In this document: in pieces, positions 1 to 11,872 of the stretch
How positions within the stretch are numbered: the stretch's first letter is position 1
Layout: each line of letters opens with the position of its first letter
From: Atherinomorus stipes
Lineage: Eukaryota > Chordata > Actinopteri > Atheriniformes > Atherinidae
NCBI GenBank assembly: GCA_023101725.1
Contig: JALJCO010013385.1
Coordinates: 34,648 to 98,647 of the forward strand
Reading direction: 5' to 3'
DNA length: 64,000 nucleotides
Notes under the pieces: generated by a model
Database searches by the model: none
What the model was told of the DNA's origin: nothing
Seen by the model: only the letters and a program-made list of their open reading frames with translations
Made by a program: the position numbers and the translations under genes

Positions 1-1402
1 GTTTCTCAACATGTTGGTAGGCTTCATCCAGCAGCTTAGACTTTTCCAATGTCAGCTTCTTCATTTCAGCCTCAACATTCTGCAAGAGGGACATACTTCT
101 TCTCCTGTTTTCATATTGCTCTTTTATATCTTGAAATGATTTCCTAACTTTCCTGGTCTTGGTCACATATCGCCAGTTTTCTTTCACATGACACACTGCA
201 GGACACCTGTTGGTACAAACAGTGCAGCGGCGTCTTTTTATGACCTCACAGTGTCCTGCCCTCAAAGCCATTGTACATCCAGGATAGTGACAGGTCTCCT
301 CACACATTTTACAGTTGACTGCTCCCTCGTAAAAAAACAACCACCTCCTCCCACCATTGATACGTTCTTTAGCTTTGTACGCTTCATCCACTTCTACAGT
401 GACTATCTGGTTCTTCTTCTTCTCTTCTTCTTGCATCTTCAGAGCTTCTTGAATCTGTCTGACTTCCGTCTGTTTCTTTTCAGTCATCTGGATTCTGTCC
501 TTCAGGTTCTGGATGCAGGCTGTCACGCTGATACGTTCATTCAGGACTTTGGTCGTTGTTATCAGTTTCTGGGTCCAGTTTTCCCCAGAAAGTCTGTAAA
601 CTGACTGAGTCCTCTCTGTGATATTCTGTCAGCATTTTCCAGAAGATCCTGGTCCTCCGTTCGGTCTTCATGCTTACAGTTGTTGAACAGGAAGTAAACG
701 GGCTCACCCTTCTCATTTTTGGCACATTTGATTTTTGAATTTTCAAGAGCTTTTAGGACATTTTTAGGTCTGAGTCCATCGGAATGTGTGATGAGAGCTA
801 CAATGATTTTCTCCATGTTTTTTCCAAACAGAGACGTCACTGAATTATAGACATATGACAGCCTGTCATAGACTCGATTATCACTCCCCTTCATCACCAG
901 ACCCACAGCATGAATTTCATGAACGCCATCATCTGATCTAAACAGGTCAAATAGTTTCTGACTGACCATGATGTCATGTTCGATTCCTCTGGTGTCTCCA
1001 AATCCAGGAGTATCAATGATGGTCAGAGAGTAGTGCAGAGTTTTACTCTTAAACTCAAAGATGTGGTACACCATCACATCTGATGTCTGACTCTCTGTCT
1101 GACTCTCTAACTGACCTCTCTCCTCCTCCTCTACGATCTGAAACCAGACTCCATCCTCCCAATCCACTCCCATGCTGTAGTTAAACAGAGCGTTGATCAG
1201 AGAAGATTTTCCTGCTCCTGTTTCTCCAACCAGTAAGATGGTTTTATTGGTTTTCTTCTCATCTTTTTCTCCAAAAGTCATTCTGGTCAGAGATCCAAAC
1301 TTCTCTTTCTTTGTCCTCAGCTGGTAGACAGCAGGAGGTCCTGGTCTGATCAGAGTACTGGTGGAGAGGATGTCCGGGTATTTGAATGCGATGTAAGAGT
1401 TC
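1..1402 (-). pseudogene. AIG1/septin-like GTPase gene, copy 1: main exon, frameshifted, cut by window edge
   Basis: The minus-strand exon starts just after a splice acceptor at about 1403 (pyrimidine tract then CAG) and runs to the window edge. It encodes a P-loop (GETGAGKSS), a DTPGFGDTRG switch region and a THSDG motif at the usual G4 position, so it is a TRAFAC-class GTPase related to AIG1/GIMAP and septin G domains. Compared with the copy at 33948-35973, one base is missing near 571-574, giving a stop at 562-564 just after the G domain. In the shifted frame the sequence stays open to position 1. It encodes a coiled-coil linker, then a Cys/His cluster spaced C-x2-C-x3-CH-x2-G-C-x8-C-x7-C-x2-C-x3-C-x4-H, then the conserved LLDEAYQHV segment. 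The last part of the gene lies outside the window. Either this is a recent pseudogene or the base is an assembly error. Function is unknown; an immune role is inferred only from distant GIMAP kinship. Confidence 0.8.
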
Positions 1403-1554
1403 CTGTAGAAGAAGAAGAAAATATACACTTTTTCATTTCCTGATTTTGAGGCTTTATTTTTTGACTTATTCTAAAGGGGGAAATATATTAAATGATTCTT
1501 AACAAATAAAATGACATGATATTGTAAAAGATAGGAAGTTGTCAGAGAGCTTAC

Positions 1555-1568
1555 AGATGCTCAGCCAC
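1555..1568 (-). other. Candidate 14-nt upstream exon of GTPase copy 1
   Basis: Read on the minus strand, 14 bases lie between a good acceptor (GTTTGTTTCAG) and a donor (GTAAGC). The exon ends in CT, so it joins the main exon in the same phase as copy 2, where the upstream exon supplies ATG GCA ACA CT. Here the matching codon reads GTG rather than ATG. The start codon may therefore be lost, or may lie in an exon further upstream. The exon is predicted from splice signals only. Confidence 0.35.
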
Positions 1569-1725
1569 CTGAAACAAACGCAGGATTACTGGAAACTGTG
1601 GAGGCAGCGTTGTGCAGTTTTAGGAATAGTGATTGCTGCTTTAGATCCACTTTCTATCTCATTGTTTTGTGATTTATGGCTTTTATGAGTACATTTCTGC
1701 CTATTTTACCGATTGTTTTTGTTAA

Positions 1726-2371
1726 AGGAACAGTCCACCCACAAAATTATGTACCTTTATCTTCCACCTTCCCCTCATGGTGAGAAAGACTCTGCAGCAC
1801 TTTTTTAATATCTCAAATGCAGCCGGCGATCAGGAAGGCTTCTCGTTTCCCCCCAACTTTCATATAATGGAGTTCACCGGGGTCCGAGCCAAAAAGGTCC
1901 ATAAAAGTCCACAAAAACTTGTCAATATTCCTCTGTACTGCTCGTCCAATGTAATCCAAGTGTCCTGAGTGGGTAGCGTCCAGAATTTACTGGAAACCAT
2001 CATTTAGTAGATTTTTAGAGCCTAAACAGAGCCGATGCGCGTTCATGAAACTACAGAAGCTGCGGCAGACGAGATCGCGCGTTCTCTTTTTTTTTTTTTT
2101 TTTTTTTTCTTTCTTTCTTTGTTTTATATCAACATCAATCCCTCTTGGATCCTCTTGTGTTTGTCCCAGTTTGTCTGCAGCTCTGTCGCTCTTAGCACAA
2201 TGTAAACAGCTAATATCTTCTTCTACGGTTGCATTATCGGCAGAGTAGGCTCTGAATGCCAAGGCTTCCATTGTTTCGTGAACGCGCATTAGTGTGCTTC
2301 GTGGAAGTAAGATGTAGTACTGTGTAGCCTCTAAAAATCTAAATGATGTCATTTCAAGTAAATTCTGGATG
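1726..2371. mobile_element. Fold-back MITE bounded by TTAA
   Basis: The segment starts after TTAA (1722-1725) and ends at TTAA (2372-2375). Positions about 1979-2050 are repeated in inverted orientation at about 2250-2371, including the shared blocks ATCATTTAG and GATTTTTAGAG, around a T-rich centre. The left side has about 250 bases with no inverted partner, so the right arm looks deleted. It has no coding capacity. The TTAA borders suggest a piggyBac- or Kolobok-type element, but the family was not identified. Confidence 0.5.
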
Positions 2372-2804
2372 TTAACCACTCATAGACTTGTAGTTCTCAA
2401 GACCAGTCTTGGTCTTAAGACTGATCTCAAGACTGCTTTTTTGTGGTCTTGGTCTTGTCATGGCCTCAGCAGTCTTTTCTGGGAGTGCTGGTGTAGAAAA
2501 CATGGCACTACCGCATATACAACCCCATCCTGTCACAGATGAAGTTTATTGTAAATGAGTAATCACTGGGCCGCCCGCCCTCCCCCTTGTGGGCGCCCAG
2601 TCACAGAGCTTCTTGTGGAAAATTACTGATTTGATGAAAACAAAAACCTTTCTTGTTCTAGCAGCCTCGGGGGCATGAAGAAAGTTCCTGCTTTTTGCAG
2701 AGTATGTAACAAGGTTTAGGTCCTGGGGTTAGTCTTGACAGGTTTGCCACTGGCCTAGTTCGTCTACAGGTAGCAGCACGCCCCAGTCAGACAGTTCAAC
2801 TGTG

Positions 2805-3365
2805 AAGGTGCATTCACACCAAGACAGTCAGAGGACTCTGTCTGATCCGGGATTGGGGATTTTGCCAAAAATTCATACCTTTCTTTGGTCTGGTTCATGC
2901 TCAAACTGCAGTAACTGAAGTGAACAAAACCACCTGGTTAAACCACCATAGTTAAAACAACTGCTTGCTGGGGAGCGATACTCCCTAAGACAACCACTGA
3001 TCAATGATGACATAGCAGAAAGAGGAAAAACAGGCTCCGTGATTGGCCGGTGGTGAAAGGAAAATCTTTCTGCTTCACATTATCATTCCATGTCTGTCCA
3101 CAAGACAGACCTCGGCCTCTTTGAACATGTGCTGTTGGCTTTGTTTTTCCTCTTACCCAAACAATACTCTTCATCACTACCTTCTTGATGCTTTACCACG
3201 GTTGGCTTACATCACTTCCTCTTTGGTTCACTGGATAGTCTGTTTGCAAGTGAGACCCCCAGCTTTTCAGGAGGTCTTCTTTGGTGCATACCAGGATGTG
3301 ATTGGTGTTCACACTGCACCAAATGAAGTGGACTATCTGTGGAAGTAGACCAAACAGCTAGAGAT
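2805..3365 (+). mobile_element. Non-autonomous DNA element, copy 1 (family of 48093-50395)
   Basis: It starts with GGTGCATTCACACCA and runs collinear with the element at 48093-50395. Shared blocks include ACTGATCAATGATGA, AATCTTTCTGCTTC, CCCAAACAATA, AGTCTGTTTGCAAGTGA and AGACCAAACAGC. This copy lacks the nested insertions of the other one, so it approximates the uninterrupted element. Its right terminus has decayed near 3365. No transposase is present. Confidence 0.65.
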
Positions 3366-3399
3366 CTATGAGAAGGCCTCTTTCTCGGTTTGTGATTGG

Positions 3400-4420
3400 G
3401 GCCAGAAAAACCCAAGGGCTCAAAAGCACTACTCACTGTGGAGGGAACTCCATGGCAGGTAGAAGACATGATGCCAGGTAACATGTCTCTTGTATCTCCC
3501 ACTGTAGATCCAAGCTACACTGAGTCGGTGCAGCTTCTTTGCTGAGGCCTGTCTTTGGTGGCTCCTGTACAGGTGGAGAGGCTTCCAACACTGCTCAACT
3601 GTTACAGACAAACTTGGAGTTGGAGGTTCGACCCAGCTGGTGCAGACTGTGTCTTGTAAGAAGTCGATGTCCTCTGCATCAGTCATTATAAACATAGACT
3701 GTCAGCCACATAGAAGAGCTGCTGTACACAGCCAATGTGTCGATTCCATGTCCTTGTGCAACCTCTGATAACTCTACTGCCACAGCTGGAGACGGGCTGT
3801 TCTCACAGGAATCTTGGGTAGTTCCTGTGGTCCTCTTGCACTAGGAAACACTTAAAAATAAGTTGTTTATCAGTGTCAGCTATGACTGCAATTTTTTCCT
3901 TCCTAAACCACTCCAAGACTCCAAGAAGTGCGGTATTCAAGTCAGGACCTGTGAGTGGAGCACTTTATCAAAAGAAAGGCCTTTTGCACTCGAGGCAAAC
4001 ACCACTCTGGATTTGCCCATGTTTGTGGGTGAAATGTGCCAAATGTTGATAGATACCAACATTCTTCATCTTCTCCAAGTGGTGGTGCTATCACAGCTGG
4101 TCCTTTTTGAAATGTTTTTCCTATGCAGGCCACATACTGCTGTTGCTTCTCTGGATTTCTTGTGATACTTTGTTAGAACGATGCTCAGCTTGTTTTTGGT
4201 TGCTGAACAGGTATGGTCTTGATTGTATGAACAGGAGCAGAGATACCCAACTATTTGACTCATTTCTGGATAGGTTTTTGTGCATTGGCTTAAAAAAGAT
4301 CTCATCTTCAACAGAAGATGCCAGCTTGTTGTCAGGTTTGATGACACCTCCTCTGGTGCCTTGTTGGACTCTGCCTCTGGTGCCTTGTTGGACTCTGGGG
4401 TTCAGTCTTCTTCTTGATGA
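3400..4420. other. Unassigned stretch with degraded, possibly once-coding sequence
   Basis: Several short minus-strand frames overlap at 3429-3695, 3942-4133 and 4066-4510, but none is long and none shows a motif I recognise. The pattern of partial frames interrupted by stops suggests a decayed transposon gene on the minus strand. Two short GTGCCTTGTTGGACTCTG tandem copies lie at about 4358-4397. No host gene can be supported. Confidence 0.3.
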
Positions 4421-5460
4421 ATCCTTTCTGTAATTATATGAAACTTGCAGGGTTTTGGAAAAAGCATGGGGTTTCTCCCAAGCAGTGCTTTGTGGATTTG
4501 GAGAAGACATCTGACAAGGTCTCTTGATTTATCCTGTGGGTGGCAATATGGGAGCAGGTCTGCCAGGTCAGACCCGACAGGCCTAAACATGTGGTGAAGG
4601 TCTGCTGGGAACATCTGGCAGAGTCCCCTGTCAGGGAGAGCTTTAACTCCCACCTCCGGGAGAGCTTCAACCATGTTCTGAGGGAGGCGGGGGGCATTTA
4701 GTCCAAATAGGCTGTGTTCCATGTCTCTTTTGCTGAAGCTCCTAGTCGGAACTGTGGCCGTTAAGTTGTCAGTGCCTGTCATGATGGTAACACCCAAACT
4801 CTTTGGTGGACACCAGTGATGAGAGATGCTGTCAAGCTGAAGGAGTTGGGCCTTCCTGGCCTGTGGGACTCCTGAGGCAGCTGACAGGTATCGGCAGGCT
4901 AAGTGGAGCGCAGCTCTGGCAGTCGCTGAGGCAAAAACTCGGACATTGGAGAAGTTCAGTGAGGCCATGGAGAACGACTTCCAGAAAGCTTTGAGGTGAT
5001 TCTGGTCCACTATCAGGCGGCTCAAGAGGGGAAAGCAGTGCAGCGTCAGCACTGTGTACAGTGGGGATGGTGGGCTGCTGACCTCAACTCGGGACGTTGT
5101 GGTGGAGTGAATACTTCGAAGACCTCCTCAATCCTATCAGCATGTCTTCTGATGAGGAAGCAGAGTTTTGGGACTCGGGTGGACTCTTCTGTGAACCAGT
5201 GTTAATTTTGACAGCAAACTTTAATTTAGTTTCATCGTAGTCTTTTGACTAAAATGCTGTTTAACTTTGGTCATAATTTTGTCATCTTAATTCAATGAGT
5301 TTTAGTCGACGAAAATATCATATTATAGTCTACTAAAATTGTCGATTCAGTTGGCTAAAATATGGGGTAAAATGTTTGAATGTGTAACGCATTCAAAAAA
5401 CAGATTTTATTTAATTTATTTACGTGTGTGTGTATGTATGTGTGTGTATGTGTGTGTTTT

Positions 5461-5464
5461 TATC

Positions 5465-5504
<40 letters not shown>
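5461..5504. repeat. (TA)n microsatellite beside the Tc1 end
   Basis: Alternating TA units with one CA interruption run directly into the Tc1 terminus. A GT-rich stretch (about 5425-5458) precedes them. The TA target duplication of Tc1 is therefore hidden in the simple repeat. Confidence 0.9.
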
Positions 5505-6360
5505 CACTGCCTGGCCAAAAAAAAAAAGTCACCACCTGGATTTAACTAAGCAAATAGGTACGAGCCTCCTATTGGATAATTACTGCATGGGTGATTATCT
5601 TTCAGCTGGCAACAAGTTATTTAACCCCAACTGGTGCAATGACTTGCTTCTCATTTCCTAAACAACCCTGTCGAAAGACACATCCGTGGTCATGGAAAAG
5701 ATGTTAGTCTGTCTGAGGAGGGTCAAATCATTGGCATCAAGCAGAGAAAACATCTAAGGAGATGCAGAAACTACTAAAACTGGGTTCAGAACAGTCCAAC
5801 GCATTATTAAAAACTGGAAGGATAGTGGGGACTCATCATCTTCAAGGAAGAAATGTGGCCGGAAAAAATCCTGAATGATCGTGATCGGCGATCACTTGAA
5901 CGTGTGGTGAGATCAAATCGAAGAAAAACAACAGTAGAACTCAGGGCTATGTTTAATACTGAAAGTAAGAGCATTTCCACACGCACAATGCGAAGGGAAC
6001 TCAAGGGATTGGGGCTGAACAGCTGTGTAGCCGTAAGAAAACCACTAATCAGTGAGGCTAACCGGAAAAAAAGGCTTCAATTTGCCAGGGAGCATAAAGA
6101 TTGGACTGTGGAGCAATGGAAGAAGGTCATGTGGTCTGATGAGTCCAGATTTAGCCTGTTCCAGAGTGATGGGCGAATCAGGGTAAGAAGAGAGGCAGGT
6201 GAAGTGATGCAGCATCATGCCTAGTGCCTACTGTACAAGCCTTTGGGGGCAGTGTGATGATCTGGGGTTGCTGCAGTTGCTCAGGTCCAGGTTCAGCAAC
6301 AGTATGAGCTCAGATAATGAGGTCAGATGATACATGAATATACTGAATGACCAGGTTATT
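5505..6360 (+). mobile_element. Tc1/mariner element, 3'-truncated
   Basis: The left terminus CACTGCCTGGCCAAAAA follows a TA. The body encodes a Tc1 transposase fragment (5853-6224 and flanking frames) with a paired-type helix-turn-helix region (RRSLERVVRSNRRKTT, STRTMRRELKGLG) and the start of the DDE domain (MWSDESRFSLF, which holds the first catalytic Asp). A frameshift near 6210 breaks the frame, and the expected WGCC block follows in another frame near 6262. Homology continues to about 6360 (EYTE-like GAATATACTGAATGACC), where hAT-MITE sequence resumes. The right terminus and the last catalytic residues are missing, so it is inactive. Confidence 0.85.
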
Positions 6361-7129
6361 TTCTTTTGTTATAGTTTTGATCCCTGTGCGTTAGTTTTCG
6401 TCTAGTTCTCTTCATGAAAAATAGTTGACGAAGACTTTGACGAAAATTTTTCGTCAACAAAATGAACACTGCTGTCAACAGGGCTGAGGTTGCTGAGGTG
6501 GTTAAAAAGCTCCTTGGTGGCAGGTCCTTGGGGTAGACGAGATCCACCCAGAGTTCCTCAAGGCTTGCAACTGAGTGTGAAGCAGCTTGGATGAAACTCA
6601 GGACCTCCAAATCCAAGACCATGGTCCTCATCCAGAAAAGGGGGGAGTGTCCTCTCCTGGTCGGGGGGAGGTCCTGCCTCAGGTGGAGGAGTTCAGGTAT
6701 CTCGGGGTCTTGTTCAGGAGTGAGGGAAGGATGGAGCGGGAGATGGACAGACGGATGGGTGCGGCATCTGCAGTGATGAAGACTCTGCATGGTGGTGAAG
6801 AAGGAGCTGAAGAAGGAGAAGCTCTGGATTTACCGTCCATCTACATTCCTACCCTCACCAACGGTCACCAGCTGTGGGACTTCACCAAAAGAACGAGATC
6901 GCGGGTACAAGCAGCCAAAATGAGTTTCCTCCGCAGGGAGGCCGGGCTCTCCCTTAGAGATAGGGGGAGGAGCTCGGTCATCCGGGAGGGGCCGCTGTAG
7001 AGCTGCTGCTCCTCCACATCTAGAGGAGCCAGATGAGGAGGCTCGGGCATCTGGTCAGGATGCCTCCTGGATGAGGTTTTCTGAGAACGTCTCACAGGGA
7101 CATGGTGCCTCCAGGTACACTGGAGGGAC

Positions 7130-8460
7130 CATGTCTCTCTTCTAGCCTGGAAATTTCTTGAGATTCAAGGAAACTTGAAGAAGTGGCCAGGAAAGGGGAA
7201 GTCTGGATCTCTCTGCTGAGGAGGAGACGAAGCTTATAGAAGTTCTTGAGGTTGTGTGGCAGTGGTAGAAATTAATGTTTTCCTTTTGTCCTAACAGCAC
7301 CATGACTTAAGAGGATGTGTCATTCCCTTAAGTTTGACCAGAGTTGCATGAATTGTATGTATAAAATAAAGCTAATGAGGGAGATGCAATAAACATGGAA
7401 TCAAAAAAATCATGTGGCAGTGGTGGAAGTTAATATTTGGCCCATCCTTATCTGAGCAGGCCCTTCCTGAGCAGGAATAAGGGTGCTGTGCCTGTTCCTA
7501 ATGCATATATCTGCCTTTACAAGCAGTTTAATGGTGAAAATCTGGTTTTATGAATCTGATTACCTGTTCAGGTAAAGCGTTTTCCATGGATGCAACCAGA
7601 ACTAAATTCTCTCATAAATCAGCTCCTCCATGAAAATGGTTAATGTTATTCTTATATTTTACATGCATGTCTTGCACAAAATGCTCTGAAATGTTTTGCC
7701 ATGGCTCTCCTATTACTTTCTACGATTATGCTGCAATCGTGTGTGTTTGCGGTCGGCCGCTGAGTCAGCAGGCAGGAAGTCAGCAGACAGTCGAGCAGGG
7801 GGAGGAGCCAAGTCTGCAAGCAAGATGTGAGAAGCAGAAAGTCTGTGCTGGCAGGTCTTGTCTTAGATGAAAGAAGAGCAACATACCGAATGTGAAGGAG
7901 AGAAGCTAAAGTACCGACCCCAACCAGCTAGTTTTAATCCAACCATGTAAAAATTAGTGTTGATAGTATTAGTACACACAAATAAATCAGTTTGTGGTCT
8001 GAACCGGTGAGACACCAGATGAGAGAATATGAAATGTGATCAGTATCTACTGAGCATCGGAAACACATGCCAGGTCGTTTAGTAAAAACCAGACCAGGAC
8101 CCGGAGCAGTGGCTATTCTGACATGAGAACAAGGACCGAGCACAAAGAGTGGAGAGAAAACGGATTTCTGCAAGTTAAAATCATAAACAGTCCAGCAATC
8201 ACAGCTGACATCTTCATAACTGGATAAAAGTTCACCATACTCACGTTTCCATGGTGATGAAAGCGAACAGCCCACGGTTTAAACAGGTGTCGGTATCTGA
8301 ATAAAACAATGACACATTTTCATTTATCAGGAAAAGAAAAGCTATTTTTATACTAAATCCCCTCAGACACGATACAGAATGAATACATGGAGCCACCACG
8401 TCCCAACGTAGCCATGGCAACATATGGAGAGTTTGGCGTCTCCTTACCCTACACTGTCAA
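7130..8460. other. Gene-free stretch
   Basis: No coding frame, RNA gene or clear terminal-repeat element was recognised. The segment GTGTGGCAGTGGTAGAAATTA at about 7254 recurs in variant form at about 7412, suggesting a diverged duplicated repeat. The remainder looks like unconstrained intergenic sequence. Confidence 0.4.
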
Positions 8461-8466
8461 ACATAG

Positions 8467-8960
8467 AGGTACGAGACAGGAACATTTCTGTACCTGTAAG
8501 TACATTTTTTTACAAATGTTCTCTAAAAGTACAATATTGGTCTTTATGAGGCCAGAAGTACCTATATACTATGAAAAAGGCTCCAAAGTAATATTAAGTA
8601 CACATTTGTACCATTCCAACCCTAAGGGTACCTGCAGCATTGAAACATGTGTGTATCTTGTACAATAACTATAAATAGCAGTACTTCTAAACAGTAGTAT
8701 AATTATAGTTATTATATTATGATTTTCATAATAATCATAGTAATAATTATATGTATAATTATATATGTGTTTGGCCTAATATTTCTATAATAATTATTCA
8801 TTTATTATTAGCATCTTTGATTGTTGTCATAATCTCTATTTTATTGACTTTTATTCATCATCTTTAATTGGTTTAATTGTACTTTATTAACTCATACAGC
8901 CTGATAAGGTACAAAAATGGACCGTGAAGGTACAGAAATGTCTTTCAGAGAGAAGCAGAT
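8467..8960. repeat. Dispersed repeat, copy 1 (family of 14361-15110)
   Basis: It is collinear and highly similar to 14381-15050. Shared blocks include GGTCTTTATGAGGCCAGAAG, ACCTATATACTATGAAAAAG, GTACACATTTGTACCATT and the long AT-rich tract with AATAATCATAGTAATAATTA. Many GGTAC/GTACC motifs occur in both orientations. This copy ends at about 8960, where the other copy continues to a terminal inverted repeat. No ORF is present. Confidence 0.8.
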
Positions 8961-9722
8961 CATCTTTGAAGATGGTCGACGTGAAGTTAATATTGATGTG
9001 GAAAAGTACAGTATGATCTCGAGCACATGTTGGGATGCCGCTGCCACAGCTGCTGGATCAACAAGTATGTTGTTTGAATCATAAACTCTCTGCTTGTATA
9101 GTTCAGCAGAGCAGCAGGACTGCTGCCGACTGTACGCGTCTGTGTACACGCCAGTGTGTCCCTGGTGTTACGGCTGCAGCTCCAGCAGTTTACCAGCGGC
9201 TCCATGAGCCTCGGTGACATCGTGACTTGATGCATTTCACCAACTGCAGGATGCAGAAGTCTGTGGCTGATTTTTAACCAGAGAAAGCAAATCTCCTCGT
9301 TCTGACTTACAGTTTTAATTTAAATTTTTCATTTATTCTGATGTCTTTTAATGGCTCCGCCCCCTTTTGTCTGCCAGACTGCTGCAGCCAGATGTCTGGC
9401 CCTGCTCCCCCATGGTTTTCGTTCTGAAAACATGATCCAAACTCAGCCGTGATCGTCTCTGCAGCTGCAGCTCCAAACTGGGAAGGTTTCACCAACACGG
9501 ACAGAAATCCTCCTCTGAGTTTAAATTTCCACCAAAAAGACACTTTTACTGCTTGCTGACTCTAGTCAGAGCTGTCTCCGACATTATTATTATTATTTCT
9601 TTGACCCCCAGCTGGTGTCGCTCTTGTGTCTTGGCCCTGATGTTGGTTTTAAAAGTACTTTGAGAAACAGATTAATCAGGTCTAATAAAGACAAAAATGA
9701 AATCCGTCACACCTCATATTAT
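8961..9722. other. Gene-free stretch
   Basis: No gene or element was recognised. A short ATT-rich microsatellite lies at about 9584-9598. Confidence 0.4.
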
Positions 9723-9819
9723 TACGGAAGAGGATTAGGACCACTGAAGAAAAAAGAAAAAATTCTCTCAAAATTTCCTCTCAGTTTGTTTTCTTCAGTG
9801 GTCCTAATCCTCTTCCGTA
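9723..9819. repeat. Perfect 31-bp inverted repeat with 35-nt loop
   Basis: The left arm, 9723-9753, begins TACGGAAGAGGATTAGGACC. It is the exact complement of the right arm, 9789-9819, ending GGTCCTAATCCTCTTCCGTA. The loop (9754-9788) is A/T-rich. It could be a small fold-back element or a hairpin transcript source; no target duplication was found. Confidence 0.85.
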
Positions 9820-11872
9820 TATTTTGCTCGCTCTGTATATAGTGTTTCATTTAACTGAATTGTTTCACTTCATGACACTGAAAAAACTGGTTCCACTGTT
9901 AAGATTTCCATTTTTCAATTAGATGACAAATTTCCATCCAACCAGATTATGTTTCTGTAACCTTAGAAAATTACATTTATTCCATTCAATAAAAGAAGCT
10001 TGTGGAGTTTTATAAACTTTATTTATAGACTTATTAACAGCATCACATTAACTTCTTCATCTATATCAGATTAACTCTTTTAGCTGTTGTTCTTTTTTTG
10101 TTTAATAATAAATGTTTTGGTAAAGTTGAGAAAATAATTAGTGGTGGTTGTGATATGTGTTGCAAGGTTTAATGTTGTTTTTAGTTTTTTTTGTTTTGCT
10201 TGTTTGTGAGTTTGTGTTTTTTTCATTTTGTTTTGGAAAATGTTTGTTTGTTTGCTCTTTGCTTAGTGTTGTTAATTTAGTTTTTCCTTTTTTGGTAAAT
10301 TATAGATATTTGTGGTGGCATTAAAATATGAAGACCGGAGTAAACTAAACAGATTAAATAGAAACAGATTTCATATCAACCCTAAAGGCTGATGTTTTAC
10401 AAAGACTAAAACTATTGATGTTTTGAATAATTGTTAGTAAAGTTGTTTTATTAGTTTTGTGAAGACACAATATAGTTTAAATTAGTTATCGTTTAGTCGT
10501 TCAGTTAACTATAATAACCCAGTTGGACCAAATATTTTTTTCAGTATAAATATTCAGTTTCTTTCCAACGACTGAGTTATTTTCAGGGAAGTAACATAAA
10601 AAGATTTAAGCTGTTCCATATAAAATGTTTGATTCATCCCGAAACCAGCAACTTTTCCTTAGAGTGAGGCGTGTTGGTAGGAAACATCTAGAAGCTGCAG
10701 CAGTCTCCAACTTACTTCATATTAAGCTCAGAAATCTTACCTGCTGAGGCTTCCAGAAGCTGCGATATGGAAATGCAGATATTCTAGTGTTTATAGAAGA
10801 TGGGAGGGATGCTCGCTGGTTTCACACAATCTCTGCTCTGAAATCTGCCTTTAGCTTCACAGCATCACCTTTTCAGATTTCCAGCTACTTCCATGAAACA
10901 AAGGGAATATTCTGACTAGTCTGCTTTGACAGACGTTGGTTTGCAGGTGTTTAAGGTGAGAGCCAACAGCATCCTGCCATACAATACCCAGCAGGCAGGA
11001 AACAGGAAGACAGATTGTTATGAAACTGTCTGCACAGACTTCTTTGTGCACCATATTTGGACATCTTCAACATGCTCAATGTTGTTTATTTCACCCTATA
11101 AAACCACACAGGAACGATGTGGCAGAGACCAGCGGTGATCATCTCTCTGCAAACCAGCTGTGCCTCAGTGTTCTGTAGACAGAATCCTCTCATCGGAAAA
11201 GACCATTTCCAGCATGACAGTGAAAAGACAGACACGTTAAAGGAGTGATGACAGAGCAGTTTAAACTAGTTCATGTTGCTGACATTGCTGCTCATTCTCC
11301 AAATTAAAAAATGTCACTTTTTACAGCGGGGGGTTGTTCTGGCAGCCAGACCTCCTTCCTCAGTAAAAGAGTTGGTGCGGTAATGATATGCACGTTGGCT
11401 TCATTTTGATTGGCTACACCTTATTTGGCTATGACCTTGATGGACGCTTTCAGACTGTAGGAACCTTTTGGAGTTCCTAGAACCTTTTCAGGAACCAGGA
11501 ACCTCGGTCCTCAGCTCCTAGAACCTTTTTAGCTCCTACTCCGAGGCAGGGTCTTTTCAGGGTTCCATAGGAACTGAAATACGTAAATGTTTGGTGATTG
11601 GTAGAAGTGGTGAGCCCCACCCCTTGCGTCATCGCCGCTTCTTCCAGCCGCCATATTTAAAAAGTCCCACAGCTGTTTACCTGTTTACCGAGATTGTAAC
11701 AATAACAAGAACCATTACAACAGGAGTGTACCAATTCATGATTAAATCCATCAAAATGGAACACGCCCCGAATCCAGAACTATTCTGAAATCTCCAAAAG
11801 CGATTATTTTATACTAATTTAATGACCAGATACAGCTGCAGAGTGTGGCAGTACAATCTGCAGCAGCCGCCC
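9820..11872. other. Gene-free stretch with a diverged hAT-type repeat (about 10050-10540)
   Basis: About 10050-10540 resembles the hAT-type element at 21482-21971, sharing the order GGAGTAAA, AAATAGAAA.AGATTT, GGCTGATG, AAAGACTAAAACTA and AAGACACAATA. The ends are decayed (right end near AACTATAATAACCC). The segment 11440-11570 contains repeated GGAACC/CTAGAACC motifs. No gene was recognised. Confidence 0.5.

Larger units (their letters stand above)
5197..6471. mobile_element. hAT-type MITE inserted in the RTE element, carrying a nested Tc1
   Basis: The ends are inverted: CAGTGTTAATTTTGACAGC on the left, and on the right the complement of CAGTGTTCATTTTGTTGACG. They are flanked by near-identical 8-bp direct repeats, CTGTGAAC (5189-5196) and CTGTCAAC (6472-6479). 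An 8-bp duplication is the hAT signature. The element itself has no ORF; its middle is occupied by the Tc1 element at 5505-6360. A related copy lies at about 52873-53060. Confidence 0.75.
4430..7130 (+). mobile_element. RTE-clade (Rex3-like) LINE fragment, interrupted
   Basis: Fragments of a non-LTR reverse transcriptase ORF are spread over this span with stops and frameshifts. Before the interruption, a frame near 4490 reads VDLEK, like the RT catalytic block. After it, 6590-7000 encodes the RT C-terminal part, with EEFRYLGVLF, GRMEREMDRRMGAAS and a SFLRREAGLSLRDRGRSSV segment, followed by the sequence of a conserved HLVRMPPG-type block out of frame. These are typical of teleost RTE-like elements. 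The element is split by the hAT-type insertion at 5197-6471, and its two halves join cleanly at the duplicated 8-bp site. It is dead; endonuclease and 5' parts are not recognisable. Confidence 0.7.
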
